A stretch of DNA of 64,000 nt from Ceratopteris richardii (lineage: Eukaryota; Streptophyta; Polypodiopsida; Polypodiales; Pteridaceae). The stretch covers positions 197,070,384-197,134,383 of the forward strand of contig CM035414.1 of assembly GCA_020310875.1 (NCBI GenBank), read 5' to 3'. The notes beneath the pieces are model-generated. The model was not told the DNA's origin, made no database searches, and saw only the letters and a program-made list of their open reading frames with translations. This document shows, in pieces, positions 42,136 through 54,735 of the stretch (its first letter is position 1; every line of letters begins with the position of its first letter). A program made the position numbers and the translations under genes.

Positions 42136-44638
42136 CAAAGCTCCATAAGGAAATAACTCCATCTCTTTGGACATGGAATTTCGTATGTTTTCAAAATGAA
42201 GATCTTGAAACGAAACACTAATGAGCTATAGAAAAATGATAGAGGTAGTACAACAATTACTAAACAAGGTTACTTACACACCAATTGAGGCTACAATCCT
42301 AGAGACTCAGTACCAAAGGTTCACCAAGGAATTAGATCAATCTAAAAATATGACAAGGTTATATGAGAGGCCGAATGACCCAATCTAATATAGTAAATAC
42401 TTATCAATGATTCTAGATGCATGAGAGGATGGCTGAAAGACCTCTTAAACAAAGAAAACGTACATGCGCAAAGAACATGTAGGACAAAACTCCATTTGAG
42501 GAGGCAAACCTAGAACAAGGCTCATCTATTGATCATTCTCTAGGTGACTCTAAACCAATTAAAGCACCATCTGTTTGAGAACACTACCCAGTTGATCAGG
42601 TAAGTGAGTATTTTGAGAGAGATTATGGTAATGCATGCATCCCTATTGAGTGAAGCTACTTGAAAAATGGCATTTGAGACAATTATGTAAAAGTGACCAT
42701 AAAAACGTAAGATATATTTTGTAGAAATTGGGTAATCTACCTAAGACCAAATTGGGTAATCTACCCTAAGACCAAATTGAGTGAAGTTATAATTGGCTAC
42801 AAAGCACATACAAAGACCGATTGCATTATACAAGCAATAGTTAGACATGCTTAATGATGCGCCCTCAAGAAGCATAAATAGTGTTCCATAATACTTTCTT
42901 TTGTAAGTTCCTTGTTATGACAAGAAGTCGTGAGAGTCTTTGACATTTGTAGGTTTGTGAACATTAATTCATATGAGGTCCAAATTTGACCATAGATGGT
43001 TTGAATCTTTGTGAACCTAACATATTTGTAGGGTAGGGCATGAACAATGTTTTTGGAAAAGGCCTCTTGAGAGCTTGTGATTCCCCCATAAGATCCTACT
43101 TCATTAGGGGAGGGGGACTAGCTGGAAATGGCCCGAGCATCACCTAGGGGATCTAGGGATGTTCTACCCCCAAGGGTCAATCGTAATGCCTCATATTTGT
43201 TAGAACACTACTGAGTTAGATGTTATGAAATTCTGCTGACTCAGATATGTGTTGAATCAGATTTTGCTCAATCAGATTCTGTCATAAGCAACTATATGTG
43301 ATGGAAAACCAAGCTTGAAATATGCTTGAGATGAAAATGATCTACATCAGAACCATCATTTGGACGCTGCCCCAGATACTCATTGAATAGTTTTTTATTT
43401 GCATTCATTTTTGTATTTTCTCTAAGGATCTTTATGATCATTTGATCTAGTGTAAAAACCTTGAATTTTACACTTGTTAAAGTTAAAGTAAAGGCTCTAA
43501 AATCACGAGTTAGAGGTGTTTGTGATTTAGTCAATCAATCAAACCAATCAATCAACTAGCCTCCAAAAGTAGATCAAGATTAGATCACTTTACTATATTA
43601 TAGGGAAGTTTACTGATTCTCTTCAACAACCTATCCTACTCTCATTCAAATTCAAATCTTCGTAAAAAATGCATGGGATGCTACCCAAGAGTCTATATAA
43701 TAACTCACCATATTGTACACTAAGAGAGAGACGATATTTTTAATCAATATACATACATTTGTGATCATTGTGGTTCCTCTTATTTTTCTCTCCTCCTTCC
43801 TGCTTAGACAGTCATCTTGTAGAGATTGTTGGTCTTTCTACAGAGATTCAAATGACGCGATTAAGAATTCATTGGAAATTTTTGTTTGTCTAGTTTATGT
43901 ATACAAATTTTCATATCATTTTGCTTAGCAAATTTAGAAAAAGCTCATTTTTATAGTCTTGGGGTCATCTTCTACACATCCCTGAAAAATCAGGATGACA
44001 TCAAATCAGAGTTAAAGTTATTGCTCCTTCATTGGTTGTTATAAATTATGGTTTTCTGTGCATTATAGAATTCCAACCCTATGCATTACACTCCCTTAAG
44101 ATAAATTTTTCCAATTGTATTTTTGCTAGCTACTCTTTCTATTTGAAGTCATAACTTCAATTCAGATTTAGCAAGTTTTCTATAAGCTAGTCAATATGTT
44201 TTGCATCAACTTGTTCTTGTTGATGTTCAAAAGTATCCATTGGCTTTTATTGCACTAACCACAAGCCTACAAGGTCTATTTTACACATTCAAAGAACCAT
44301 GGCAAGTACTATGATGGTTTGTTGGACCATCCTCACCACTTGACAACCTACTTCCAAGCTTCTCCTAACATCTCCATCTTCTCATAATATTAACCCCAAA
44401 GTCAATCTGCATACATCTTCACTAGATATATAAAAATGACATGTTTGGGTTGTTAGTTTGACACTTTATGCATTTTTAGACCCTATGTATCATCCACACA
44501 TGGGTGGTAGAACACTAGGTAGGTGGTGGCTACCCATATACTATAGCCCATGGCTGGCCAGCCACACCTCTTCATTTGCCAATGTATTGATGAACTCTAT
44601 ACTAGTCCAGATATTGAATTTAGATATCATACCCCTAC
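42136..44638. other. no recognised feature
   Basis: AT-rich, short frames only. A ~24-bp duplication (GGGTAATCTACC...ACCAAATTG) sits at 42728-42780. No domain, RNA gene or family repeat seen. Confidence 0.5.
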
Positions 44639-44643
44639 CTTGC
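44639..44643. repeat. target-site duplication of element 2 (left)
   Basis: CTTGC, identical to 54731-54735. Confidence 0.9.
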
Positions 44644-45225
44644 TGTAGCTCAAGCGTAAGCACCACCTCCTTTACTTGTCAATCCGTAGAGACGTGAGGA
44701 TTGGTATGAAGACCACGAGCAAGTGAAGGCACAAGTGTGTGAGTGAGAGCACACAAACATGCACACACATACACACACACACACAAAGCAAGATCAAAGA
44801 GAGAAACAATGGAAAGCTTCTATTGCAAAGATTTCTCTTACCAAATATCTATTCTCTAACAAGCTAACCCCAAAAAGCTCTCTAGCTCTTTTTATAGTTT
44901 TTTGAGTAGTTTTGGCCCTGTCCAGACCTAGTGTCTAGCCTAGTTAAAAATTAGGTTCCAGGGCTTATTTGAGGGCTCAAACGAAGTCTAAAAATTATGA
45001 AAATTGGTAGGATGATACTTCTAAAACTCCTCAAGCTCAAAGACTCCTCGGCTTGAACAAAATGGAGTTACAAAAATAGAAAATGGTATTTGCAATGGTT
45101 TTTAGTGTTGAAAATCATTGTTTTTGTAGGGGATTCTTCTTGGAGCTCCCTCCTTGCTCCTTCTTCTTGTGTGTCCACCTCTTTGATGTGCTTGTGTGCT
45201 TTGTCTCTGACCTTCAGCTTCAACA
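44644..45225 (-). repeat. LTR C, 3' LTR of element 2
   Basis: 582 bp, minus-strand TGTTGAAGCTGAAGG...GAGCTACA. About 24 bp shorter than LTR D owing to a deletion near 45135. TATA at 44888-44896. Several point differences from D show age. Confidence 0.95.
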
Positions 45226-45240
45226 CTCCCCCCTCTCGAG
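45226..45240 (-). other. polypurine tract of element 2
   Basis: CTCGAGAGGGGGGAG on the minus strand touching LTR C. Confidence 0.8.
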
Positions 45241-45355
45241 TCTGTCGTCCCTGACAAACCCTTGTTGTAATGGTTGTTCGCTGTAGTGTTTTGAGAGGTA
45301 GTGTCCATCATAAGAGCCATCTATCTTCCAATCGTTGGTTCTGTTGTCTGGTTCC

Positions 45356-46750
45356 TCATTTGTCATTGAGAGCTTGTGCAAGTTGTAAAAGTTGTTTGTC
45401 CAAATTAGAGTGTTTATTATTTACCAGTTTTGTCAATATGTTATAGAGGATCTTATTGGTGCTCTTGGCTTGTCCATTAGCTTGTGGGTGATAGGGGGCA
45501 GACTTCTTATGTATCACCAAGAATTCTTGGAGAAGATTTTCAATGACTTCATTTAAGAAGTGTGTGCCTCTATCGCTCACTAATTCTATTGGTAGTCCAT
45601 ATCTAGTGAACACGTTCTCAAATAAGAACTTAGCCCTTGTTTGAGCATCGTTCTTTGTTGTGGCTTTCACTTCCACCCACTTGGGAAGGTAATCTGTGGC
45701 TACAATAATGCACTCTGCATGGGAGTTTCTACCTGGGGGGTTAATAGGACCTACAAAGTCTATACCCCATTTCAAGAATGCACGCCCTCCCATCATTGGC
45801 CTCAAAGGCATCTCATCTTTTCTAACCGGATATTGTGCACGTTGGCATGTGTCACATTTCTTCACATAGGCATGTGCATCCATATGAAGAGTGGGCCACC
45901 AAAGTCCTGAGAATAGAATGTTTTTGATTACTCGATCAGGACCAAAATGTCCACCTGCAACACCACTGTGTGCAGTTTCTAAGACTTTCAAATAGTCAGA
46001 TTCATGAACGCACAATCTCAGGTAACCATCCTTGCCTCTTCGATATAAGTTGTCTCCTACTAAGGCATAGTCCTGAGCCTCTTGCTCCATGCTCCGTCAT
46101 GTTGCTAGACTAGCGTCTTTGGATAATGTTCCCGATCTCATGAATTCTACCAATGGTGCACTCCAATCTGGAATTAACGACACTTGATAAAGGTTAGCAT
46201 GCTCCACTGGGGGTTTTTCTTGGCAGCCTAGACAATTCTTAATCCACTCATGTATTTCTTTATCCATACTAGGCCAATACACTCCTAAACGTTTTAGATT
46301 CTGCAATGTTTGTTGTTTAGAATAGTGATTTCCTAGCAATCCTTCATGGGCTTGTTGCAACCAACTACTATGTTCATCGTCCTCGACACAACAAGCTAGT
46401 ACACCTTCTGTATCTTGTTTGTGCATGCTTCCTACCAATATGTGATATTTTTGTGATTTTACAATTTCTTCTTGTGATGTTTTCACATTCTTATTAGCGG
46501 GCCCGAAGGTTAGGACTGGTACCAACTTATTTTCCCATTTAGGAACAACTTCTAAATTGAACAGATAAGCGTTAGGTAGTTCATCAGACACTCCTTGTGA
46601 TGACTCTAATGAAGTGATGTGAGAAAGGTGATCTACCCGGAGGTGGGTTCTACCTTTTCTAACAACAACTTCAAAGTCATATTCCATTAGCAAGAGGAAC
46701 CATCTTACTAAATGTCCTGTATTGCAAGGTTTATTGACCAAATATAACAA
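45356..46750 (-). pseudogene. integrase with tandem H2C2 domains, element 2
   Basis: Module one: KYHILVGSMHKQ, QAHEGLLGNHYS, LGVYWPSM, NCLGCQE. Module two: YALVGDNLYRRGKDG, TAHSGVAGGHFGPD, LWWPTLHMDAHAYV, KKCDTCQ. The core has DFVGP and SDRGTHF, but the catalytic Glu codon (45464-45466) reads AAG, giving GQAKSTNK. The frame ends after NLDKQL because the rest of the core and tail are deleted; the joint leads to family 3' sequence. A stop/frame break lies at about 46091-46097. Confidence 0.85.
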
Positions 46751-47130
46751 AGCTTGATGATTAGTGAAAACTTGAACTTATTGGCCAATAGATAGTGCCT
46801 AAACTTCTTCACGGCATATACCATGCCTAAACCTTCTCTCTCTGTTATTGAATTTCGCTCAACTGCAGTGAGCTGTCTGCTAGCATATGCTATAGGAAAA
46901 TCTAGATTTCCTTCACCTGTGGGTTGTGCTAGCTCACATCCTATTGCATGATTGGATGCATCTACATGGACGGGGAATGGTTTATTCCAATCAGGAGTGG
47001 TCGATATTGGTGCTGAGCACAAACGTCTCTTCAGCTCCTCGAAGGACTTTTCACATTCGTCATTCCACTCAAAATTTATCAATAAGGCATAAAGAGGTTT
47101 AGCTATGATTGCATACATGTGGATAAATCT
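46708..47130 (-). pseudogene. RNase H domain, element 2
   Basis: NDECEKSFEELKRRL connection, PFPVHVDASNHAIGCELAQ with catalytic Asp, AYASRQLTAVERN, EREGLGMVYAVKKF. The last part changes frame near 46750, then KGRTHLRVDHLS tethers to integrase. Confidence 0.8.
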
Positions 47131-48156
47131 ACGGTAATATCCACAATGGCCCATAAAGGCTTGTACCTCTTTAGCATTCCTTGGCCTTGGCAGCTCCGCT
47201 ATGGCTCGTACCATTCCATTCTTAGAAACAATATGACCTAAGATCTTACCTTGTCGAACCATGAAAACACACTTCTCTGGGTTTAGACACACTCGATATT
47301 CTCTACACTTGTTGAAAATCTGTCTGAGCTTAGAAATATGGTATCCTCTTTCTTAGGAATGAGCACATAAATTGTCCACATATACTTCTAAGCTCTTTCG
47401 CAAGAACTCTTTGAAAACATGACACATGAGCCTTTGGAATGTTGCAAGTGCATTTGTAAGCCCAAATGGCATCATTCAAAATGCAAAGATTCCCCATTCG
47501 GTGGCAAAAACCGTCTTGTGTTGATCTTCTCGGGCAATGGTTACTTGGTTGTAACCTGAAAATCCATCAAGAAAGCTATAAACTTCCTTGCCTACAACAC
47601 GCTCCAATAAATGTTTGGTGATTGGAGGCAGATAGCTATCTCTGATTGTAGCGGCATTAACTTTTTTAAGGTTAATACACACTCGCAACTTTCCGTTCTT
47701 CTTGGGTACCACTACAATGGGGGACACCCATTCAGTATGCTCAATCTCATAGATAAATCCAGCTTCAATCAGCCTGTCAATTTCTTCTTTTATTTTAGCT
47801 ACATAAGTGTCATTATATGTATAGGGCTTCTGTTTGGTGGGCTTAGCATCAGCAGTCATGGGGATCGTATGAGAGCATATTCTTGGATCTACCCCCTTCA
47901 AATCTCTATAGTGCCATGCAAACACATCACTATATTCCCTTAATAGAGCTACGAGCTCCATTTCTTCTCTTGCACTTAGGTCATCTCCTATGTACGTACA
48001 TCTCTCTTCATTCCCTTCAATGGTTACTACAATTTTCTTGGTCTTTTCTTTGTTATCATATGCTTCTCCTATGATGGCCTCTCTCTTAGGCATTCGTACC
48101 AAAAATTTTTGGTCTTCAACTTCATATTTCTTGAAGTTTTCTGGTACTTCAAACAA
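47131..48156 (-). pseudogene. reverse transcriptase, element 2
   Basis: VVVPKKNGKLRVCINLKK, YSFLDGFSGYNQV and GHCGYYRRFIH are clear. The catalytic box at 47371-47382 reads YVDN: a G-to-A change removed the second Asp. A CAA-to-TAA stop lies just after it. Between AF (47476) and this box the frame is shifted. Upstream 48156-47900 is the end of the linker (EVPENFKKYEVEDQK, RMPKREA). Confidence 0.85.
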
Positions 48157-48642
48157 TGATTCCTCCTCTTCAAGTTGTACTGCTTTTCATTTCTTTTTCT
48201 TTTGACTGCTCTCACTTCCGTCCTTTGAATTTACCGTTCTAATGCTTGTGAGAGGTTCTTCTTCCTTTTGGTTAAGAACTCCTACATCCTCTAGATAGTG
48301 CTGCTCTGAGTCAAAGTAGGTATCCATTACAATGGACTCTAGATCATCGTCATTCTCTTCTTCTTCTTCTATGACATCACTAGGGTCACATTCTTCTAGT
48401 AACGGCTGACACATGAACACTGAAATATCATAACCCTCCTCATCACAATGAGGTGTCCACTCTTTTTCATTGAAAGCAATGCCCATGGTGGTTAAGATTT
48501 CTGGCCAGCCATGGGGCTCAAATTCCTCATCTAGAAAGATCATCGGTGTGTAGGCTGGGTCTCTAACTGGTCTATCTCTTGGCAAAGTCCCTTCTTCTCT
48601 CGCCTTTAGCGTTCCTCTTCCTCTGTGACCTTGCATATCCAC
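48157..48642 (-). pseudogene. acidic linker, element 2
   Basis: DEEFEPHGWPEIL, an Asp/Glu-rich block (EEEEENDDDLESIVMD) and a KKKK end before a CAA-to-TGA-like break at 48186. Same layout as in P and element 1. Confidence 0.65.
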
Positions 48643-48848
48643 AAATGAGTATCTTGATGCAACCAGGATGGGTCAGGAGAACTTCCAGAATGCACAGAGA
48701 TAGAATCTTCTTTCGCTTTGTGGATAGGAAACCACTATAGGGGTGGTACATCTCTGAAGGTGTAATCCTTCAAGTTGACCTTGGTTGTAACCCCTAAGTG
48801 CTATAAGTACAAGGAGTTGGTTCCCCAATCCTGTACTATTTGCAATTG

Positions 48849-49210
48849 TCATAGGAAGGGTCTTCCCAAGATCATCTCATAGACATTATTTTTCTCAAAG
48901 TCACATATAGCAAATGTATGTTCAAACTCTACACCACAAGTGGTTAGAGTTATCCCTTCTAGCAATCCTAGAGGTCTTTCAAAATGACCGTTTGCCATTT
49001 GAAGTTTCATTCTCGTTGGTCTTAATGTGGGTTTGCCCCCTTGCTTCCACAAGGAGGTGGTCGGAATAGCAACACCCGCACCTGAATCGATGATCACTTT
49101 GGTCGTGTAACCTTGGTAGGTGATCGGAAGATAAGTATTACCTTCTTCACCTTCACTCATGTCCCCTATTTTGTCTAGAGGTATCTCTGGTACTTTTTGC
49201 TTAGAGCCTG
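48849..49210 (-). CDS. retropepsin, element 2
   Basis: Last ~120 residues of a 340-codon frame (49871-48849). DMSEGEEGNTYLPI precedes the catalytic DSGAG (DSGA codons 49077-49088); ATTSLW-like PTTSLWKQ and MILGRPF follow. This is the regular family protease, placed between gag and RT. All key residues are present; it ends at a stop where P continues for ~80 residues. Confidence 0.85.
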
Positions 49211-52200
49211 CTTTTGGCATATTGGAATCAAGTTCAGGAACTTGATCCTTCACATGATTCCATAGCTCAGGTTTTGCTTTGAGCAGCTCTTCTACAGTGA
49301 GATGACACTGAACCTTAGTGTTCTTCACGACATCAGTGTTCCTTGGAACCACTGAGTCTTCATTTCTTACCAATATTGTGGGAGCTTTGATCTGAAGAGA
49401 CTCAGATTCCCATGGGCCTAGAAATTGAGGCAGTTCTTCTAAGGTATTAGATTGAAAATCTAACCTTTCTTCCTCTTGTTGCTCTGCTTGATCTCCGTAA
49501 ATAGATGGAATGTCTTGGCGAAATTGATCATGAAGATCATCAATTTCAAGAATAGGAGGAGGATTAACCTTCTTCTTGGCCCATTTCTCTTCTTGTATTT
49601 CCCGCAAGAACTCTTGAGAGTGCTCCTTAATTGAAGGAGGTATTCCAGCATCCGTGGAATTAGGAACATAAGCTCCCATTGGTGGTGAGCTTCTTCTCTC
49701 AATAACTGGTTGAGCATGTGGAGGTAAAAAAACTTGTGGTTTGTTTACGAACTGCTCTAATCTTTCTAGTAAACCCTGAAAATGCAAATCCGGTTTGACA
49801 GAGTTTGTCTGATTGAATGATTGACTGGTCTTGAGCATAGCTTGAGCTAATTCTACCATTTTCATGCACATTTTTGTCCGTTCAATCTATAAGTCGGCTC
49901 TAGGGTAACTCTTGTCTAGGTTTGCAGCTTCTTGAAGTCAAACCTGGTAGGCTTTGAGCATCATGTCCAAGCCTTCTGGGGTTGAATCTGCAAGAACAGA
50001 CCATAGTTGTGGTCTATTTACAATGGGTGGCGGAGTGGGATGAGGTGGAGTGGATGGAGCTTCAGCATGCGAGGGACTTTGAGATGCAATGTCTTCTATT
50101 TTTGTTTTCACTTCTTTCAAGCTTTCTTCTAGTTCAGATAACTTTTTATTCCACTTGCGATTGGCCTTCTCTTTAGTATCCTTCCATGTTCTTGTTTTTC
50201 TCTTAGTAGGCTCCCTTGACTCACTTGACTCATATTGTTCAGCTTGCTTATCTTGTTTTAAGGCTTGTGCCCTGGTAATTGCCTGTACAACAGCCACATT
50301 ACTGCTACTTGAACTTGAATCCACCACTAAGCCTACCACATTAATGGGTGTAACCTTGGGTGCACTAGAGGGGTTCCTGGGACATTCTCTTGGGAGGTGT
50401 TCTTTGCCGCACTCAGGACAAAAGGCTTGTATTGTGATGTTATGTCCTTGTCCTAGGGTTGGCGAGTGGGGGAATTCACGAATGAAATGGTCACCCTGGC
50501 ATCTAAAACATGGTCCTCTAGGGGCTTGTGTTCTTACTTGTCTCAATTGGGGCCTAGGATTAGGATTTGTATACATGATATTGGAGTATTCAAGCTCCCA
50601 ATTTTGTTCCATAGGTGGTGCCTCATATTGATACGAGTAAATCTCACTATGCTCAAGTGACTCTGTGTAATAAGCATGTGGACTCCCTTCATGGGAGTCG
50701 TCTAAACTATGAGCATGAGAGTCACTTTCTGAGACTAATGGGGTTACTGGCACCAATGCCCTATTAAGGTTCTCTTCTGCCACTGCATACTTAACTGGAA
50801 TCACATTGGCAATAGCTGGTGGTTGGTTTCCCAGGACTCGTTGTGGCCTATATGATGCCTGATATTGTTGTTGTGGTCTATAGTATGGTTGTTGGTATTG
50901 GTTCTGATACCTACCCTGTGGGTAAGGTTGCTGATAATTCTCTCTAACAGCCTGCCTGTTGTAGGGACAATATTGAGCCGTGTGGTTTGTGTATTTCCTC
51001 TCAATAGTGCAATATGGAGCATTAGGGTCTCTTTGGGGTTGAGCCAACAATGGGAAAACATTAGCCATGTGGTCTCCTCTACAAGTATAACATTGATTCA
51101 ATGAGGTGACTCTTTGTGTTTGTCTATTTTGTACTCCTAGCTTCTTGGCAACTTGCTCAGCTAGCTCATCTATCTCAGTGGAGGTTTTGGAAGTATGACT
51201 AGTAGAACTGTCAGAGTCCTTATAGAGTTTGAATAGTCCTAACTCCTCACCCAAGTTGTCTTCTATGTCAATGCAGATCCGCACACACTCTTCTATGCTT
51301 CTAGGCTCTTTCAAGTACACATATGATCTTAACTTGGTGCTTAGTAAGCCATCTAAAAACAAAGCCACTTGTTTGGCTGGTGTGGGTAACACTGGAGCAG
51401 GGCATCTTTCTAGGTATTGTCTGAACCTTCTTCCTGCTAGTCGCATTGTTTCTTGAGGTGTCTTCTTGAAGCTGTGGATCAAAGATGATGTGTTATGCTT
51501 GATACCACTCTTGGAAAATTCTACAGTGAATTCGTCTAGCAGTTGACCTATATTACGATAGTTGCGACTACTCAGTGGTTCAAACCAACCTAAGGCAGTG
51601 CCCTTAAGAGTCAAACCAAATGCCTTGTACTGGGTGAACAATTCCTCAACCTGTTCAGCTCTTAACACTTGTTTGAACTCGGCCACATGATCATAAGGAT
51701 CTCCTATCCCGTCAAAGAAATTCTTCATTGCCTTGATCACTTGAGTGGGTCTAAGGGTTCTTGGGTGCTCTCGCGGTCTAGGCAAAGGAAAATCATGTTC
51801 ATCTCTTTGTTGCCTATGTGCTTGATGTTTCTCTCTTTCAGGTCTTTCATTTTCAAAACTTGATCTATTTCTACCCCTAGTGTGTGCAAAACTGACATGA
51901 GGTCTCTCTCTTGTTCGCTCTCGTTGTGCTTCATGAGCTTTGGATGATCCTACACCTTGGAGGCCATGGGAAATATTATTAGCTCTTGGTGGAGGAAAAA
52001 TCAATTCACCCTGCCAAGTATATGCGTGTGTATCATGCTCTGATACCTAGAACATTTTCTCTGATGTGTTATCCAGGTAGACAACTTTGCCTAGTGTCTC
52101 AGGATCTTTGAATTCGTAGATGATGACTATGGCCAATTGGCTAGGTTGATCTAGCTTGAATCTCCAAAAGGCTTCCTCTATTTCTCTATTCAAGAATAGT

Positions 52201-52765
52201 TCTATGCTTATGTTGTCTTGAGGAATCCAATTTGGAGTGATCACTCTCGTCAGAACTGACTTACCTCTAGGAGTCGAGGTCCTTGTCCTACATTTCCTTG
52301 TTGTAGGTCTCCTATCTCATTCTCAGGAGTGATATTTCCAAAGTCATCGATCCTATCTGGTAGGTTGGTGACCACATACATGGTTCCTTCCTTATCAATG
52401 TATGAACCCTCTTCGAACTTGACTACTAGGTGTTCAAGTCCAAAGGATTGATCTGGATTTTTGAGTTGGACCACTAATCGCCTCAGACCATCCTCATAGA
52501 TGTGAGCACCTAATCGATTGGTCCGAATATATTCCAATTGTGTCTTATATGGACCTTCTGGTGTTTGTAGGTAGGCAGTTCCTGAGCCCCCTGCAGGTTT
52601 CCCCATGCTAAAAGACATCTCTGAGTCACGTGTGTGTGAACTTAGTACGTAAGGATCACCACTTAGTTGTTGTGCCCAAGACTTAGCTGTATGGTTGACA
52701 CTAGCCTCAGAAGATCTAATGCTTTGTCTATCTTTGCCTAAGTGTCTACCAGATCTCAAGTTCAT
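49211..52765 (-). pseudogene. gag polyprotein, element 2
   Basis: ATG 52765 (MNLRSGRHLGKDRQ). N-terminal region to 52250, a frameshift, 52244-52047, a stop, then a long 688-codon frame 52004-49938 with capsid domain (RPTQVIKAMKNF, LGWFEPLSSRNYR, RRFRQYLERCP) and zinc knuckles. Two knuckles have lost their last Cys to Phe (CYTCRGDHMANVFP, CFRCQGDHFIREFP); CPECGKEHLPRECP is intact. Gln/Tyr-rich QGRYQNQYQQPYYRPQQQ lies between. The frame breaks again at ~49900 before EIQEEKWAK and the protease. Confidence 0.85.
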
Positions 52766-53003
52766 AAGCTTTGGTTAAGAGTCCAAAATTTCCCCTTGGT
52801 TTGGGTCAAAATCCTTTGGAGTCCCCTTGGGTTCTTGGTCCCACCTGAGGGTGAACTTCAAATTATCCTATCTAAAAATCAACACATTATTCTTACCAAC
52901 AAGCTTTCCAACAAGCTATAGAGCTCAAAAAATGGACTTTTGATGAGAAAGTTATGTCAAATCAGGCTCCTGGGGGTCAAAACAGGCAAACAGGACCTTT
53001 TGG

Positions 53004-54056
53004 AAAAATCACGATTTTGTGTGAAAATCGTGATTTTGGACAACCTTGGAAATCACGATTTTGAATGAAAATTGTGATTTTTGGGGGGTTTGACAATCGC
53101 GATGCTGAGCTCTAATGAAAATCGCGATTTTGAGAGATCATGAAAATCGCAATGCTGAGCAACCACAAAAATCACGATTTTGTGAAATCATGAAAATTGC
53201 GATGATGAGCACTAATGAAAATCGCGATTTTGAGTAATCTCCAAAAATGCGATTTTGAATAAAAATCATGAAAAACGCGATTTTGAGTGAGAATCGTGAA
53301 AACTGCGACTTTGAGTGAGAGTCGTGAAAAACGCGATTTTGAGTGAGAATCGTGAAAAACGCGATTTTGAGAATGATCACAAAATCGCGATTTTGAATGA
53401 AAATCGTGTTTTCTCAAAATCGTGTTTCTGACATGAAAATCACGATTTTGAGTGAAAATCATGTTTGGTCAAAATCGTGTTTTTGGCCTAAAAATCACGA
53501 TTTTGAGAATCACCAAAAAATCACGATTTTGATTGAAAATCGTGTTCTTGAAAATCGTGTTCTGAAAATCGCAATTTTGTACCTTAATGAAAATCGTGAA
53601 GATCGTGAAAATCAAGATTTTGGATGAAAATAGTGTTTTGAAAATCGTGTTTTGAAAATCGCGATTTTGCAGCCAATCAAAGAATCATGTTTTTACCAAA
53701 ATTGTGTTTTTGGCTGAAAATTGTGATTTATGAAAATCGCGATTTTGAGCCCATTGAAAATCGTATCTTCTCATAATTGTTTTTTTTTATATGAAAATCG
53801 CGATTTTACCTCAGAATCATGTTTTGAGAAACTTAGAGAATCACGATTTTGAGCACCACCAAAGAATCGCGATTCTGAGAATGACCTCAAAATCATGTTC
53901 TTTTCAGAAAGCTTTTAGGCGGGAAATAGAAAATCGTATTTTTTTGAAAAAATTTGAATTTTATGAAAATTGTGATTTTTAGTGAGAATCGTGCTTTTTG
54001 GCGGGAAATTCAAAATTCTAAGCGCCGAGCAATGGCGAGCTCCGTATGTGCAGAAA
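53004..54056 (-). repeat. leader repeat array of element 2 (AAAATCGCGATTTT)
   Basis: About 1 kb of irregular units with the 14-bp palindrome AAAATCGCGATTTT and its CpG-decay forms, typically followed by GAG or GAATGA. No coding potential. Same place as in element 1 but without the 25-bp tandem unit. Confidence 0.85.
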
Positions 54057-54098
54057 ATCATGAAGCTCTCTCCCGACAATGCTCGTCCTCGAAGCTCT

Positions 54099-54116
54099 CT
54101 CCCGACAACGGCGCCA
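54099..54116 (-). other. primer binding site (tRNA-Asp), element 2
   Basis: Minus-strand TGGCGCCGTTGTCGGGAG, eight bases after LTR D; one main mismatch to the tRNA-Asp complement in the first 16 bases. Confidence 0.85.
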
Positions 54117-54124
54117 AAGTTTGG

Positions 54125-54730
54125 TGTAGCTGAAGCGTAAGCACCACCTCCTTTACTTGTCAATCCGCGGAGACGTGAGGACTCATATGAAGACCACGAG
54201 CAAGTGAAGGCACAAGTGTGTGAGTGAAAGCACACAAACATGCACACACATACACACACACGCACACACAGCAAGATCAAAGAGAGGAACAATGGAAAGC
54301 TTCTATCCAAAGAGTTCTCTTACAAAAGCTCTATTCTCTAACAAGCTAACCCCAAAAATGAGCTCTCTAGCTCTTTTTATAGTTTTTGAGTAGTTTTGGC
54401 CCTACCCAGACCTAGTGTCTGGCCTAGTTAAAAATTAGGTTCCAGGGCTTATTTGAGGGCTCAAATGAAGTCTAAAAATTATGAAAATGGGTAGGATGAT
54501 ACTTCTAAAACTCCTCAAGCTTGAGGACTCTTTGGCTTGAACAAAACGGAGTTAGAAAAATAGAAAATGGTATTTACAATGGTTTTTAGTGATGAAAATC
54601 ACTCTTTTTGTAGGGGATTCTTCTAAAAAGTTGACATGTACTTCTTGGAGCTCCCTACTTGCTCCTTCTTCTTGTGTTTCCACCTCTTTGATGTGCTTCT
54701 GTGCTTTGTCCTTGACCTTTAGCTTCAACA
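54125..54730 (-). repeat. LTR D, 5' LTR of element 2
   Basis: 606 bp, TGTTGAAGCTAAAGG...CAGCTACA on the minus strand. Same layout as LTR B. Its long open frame in U3 ends at ...FFF near 54552. Confidence 0.95.
54373..54381 (-). promoter_or_regulatory. TATA box of LTR D
   Basis: TATAAAAAG on the minus strand in the conserved position. Confidence 0.7.
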
Positions 54731-54735
54731 CTTGC
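54731..54735. repeat. target-site duplication of element 2 (right)
   Basis: CTTGC, identical to 44639-44643. Confidence 0.9.

Larger units (their letters stand above)
44644..54730 (-). mobile_element. Element 2: complete Ty3/gypsy retrotransposon
   Basis: 10,087 bp between perfect CTTGC duplications. Order on the minus strand: LTR D, tRNA-Asp primer site, ATCGCGAT leader, gag, protease, linker, RT, RNase H, integrase, polypurine tract, LTR C. Compared with element 1 it keeps the protease but lacks about 2.9 kb after the middle of integrase. RT and integrase catalytic residues are mutated. Confidence 0.95.

Noticed and set aside
42136..44638. Possible host gene between the LINE and element 2
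   Set aside because: Checked both strands: only frames under ~80 codons, no domain, no splice-supported chain.
50089..50631. 180-codon plus-strand frame
   Set aside because: Lies antisense to the gag of element 2, with no domain; shadow of the real frame.
53138..53462. Frames rich in SRFSR and FHDSHSK repeats
   Set aside because: Translation of the leader array of element 2.
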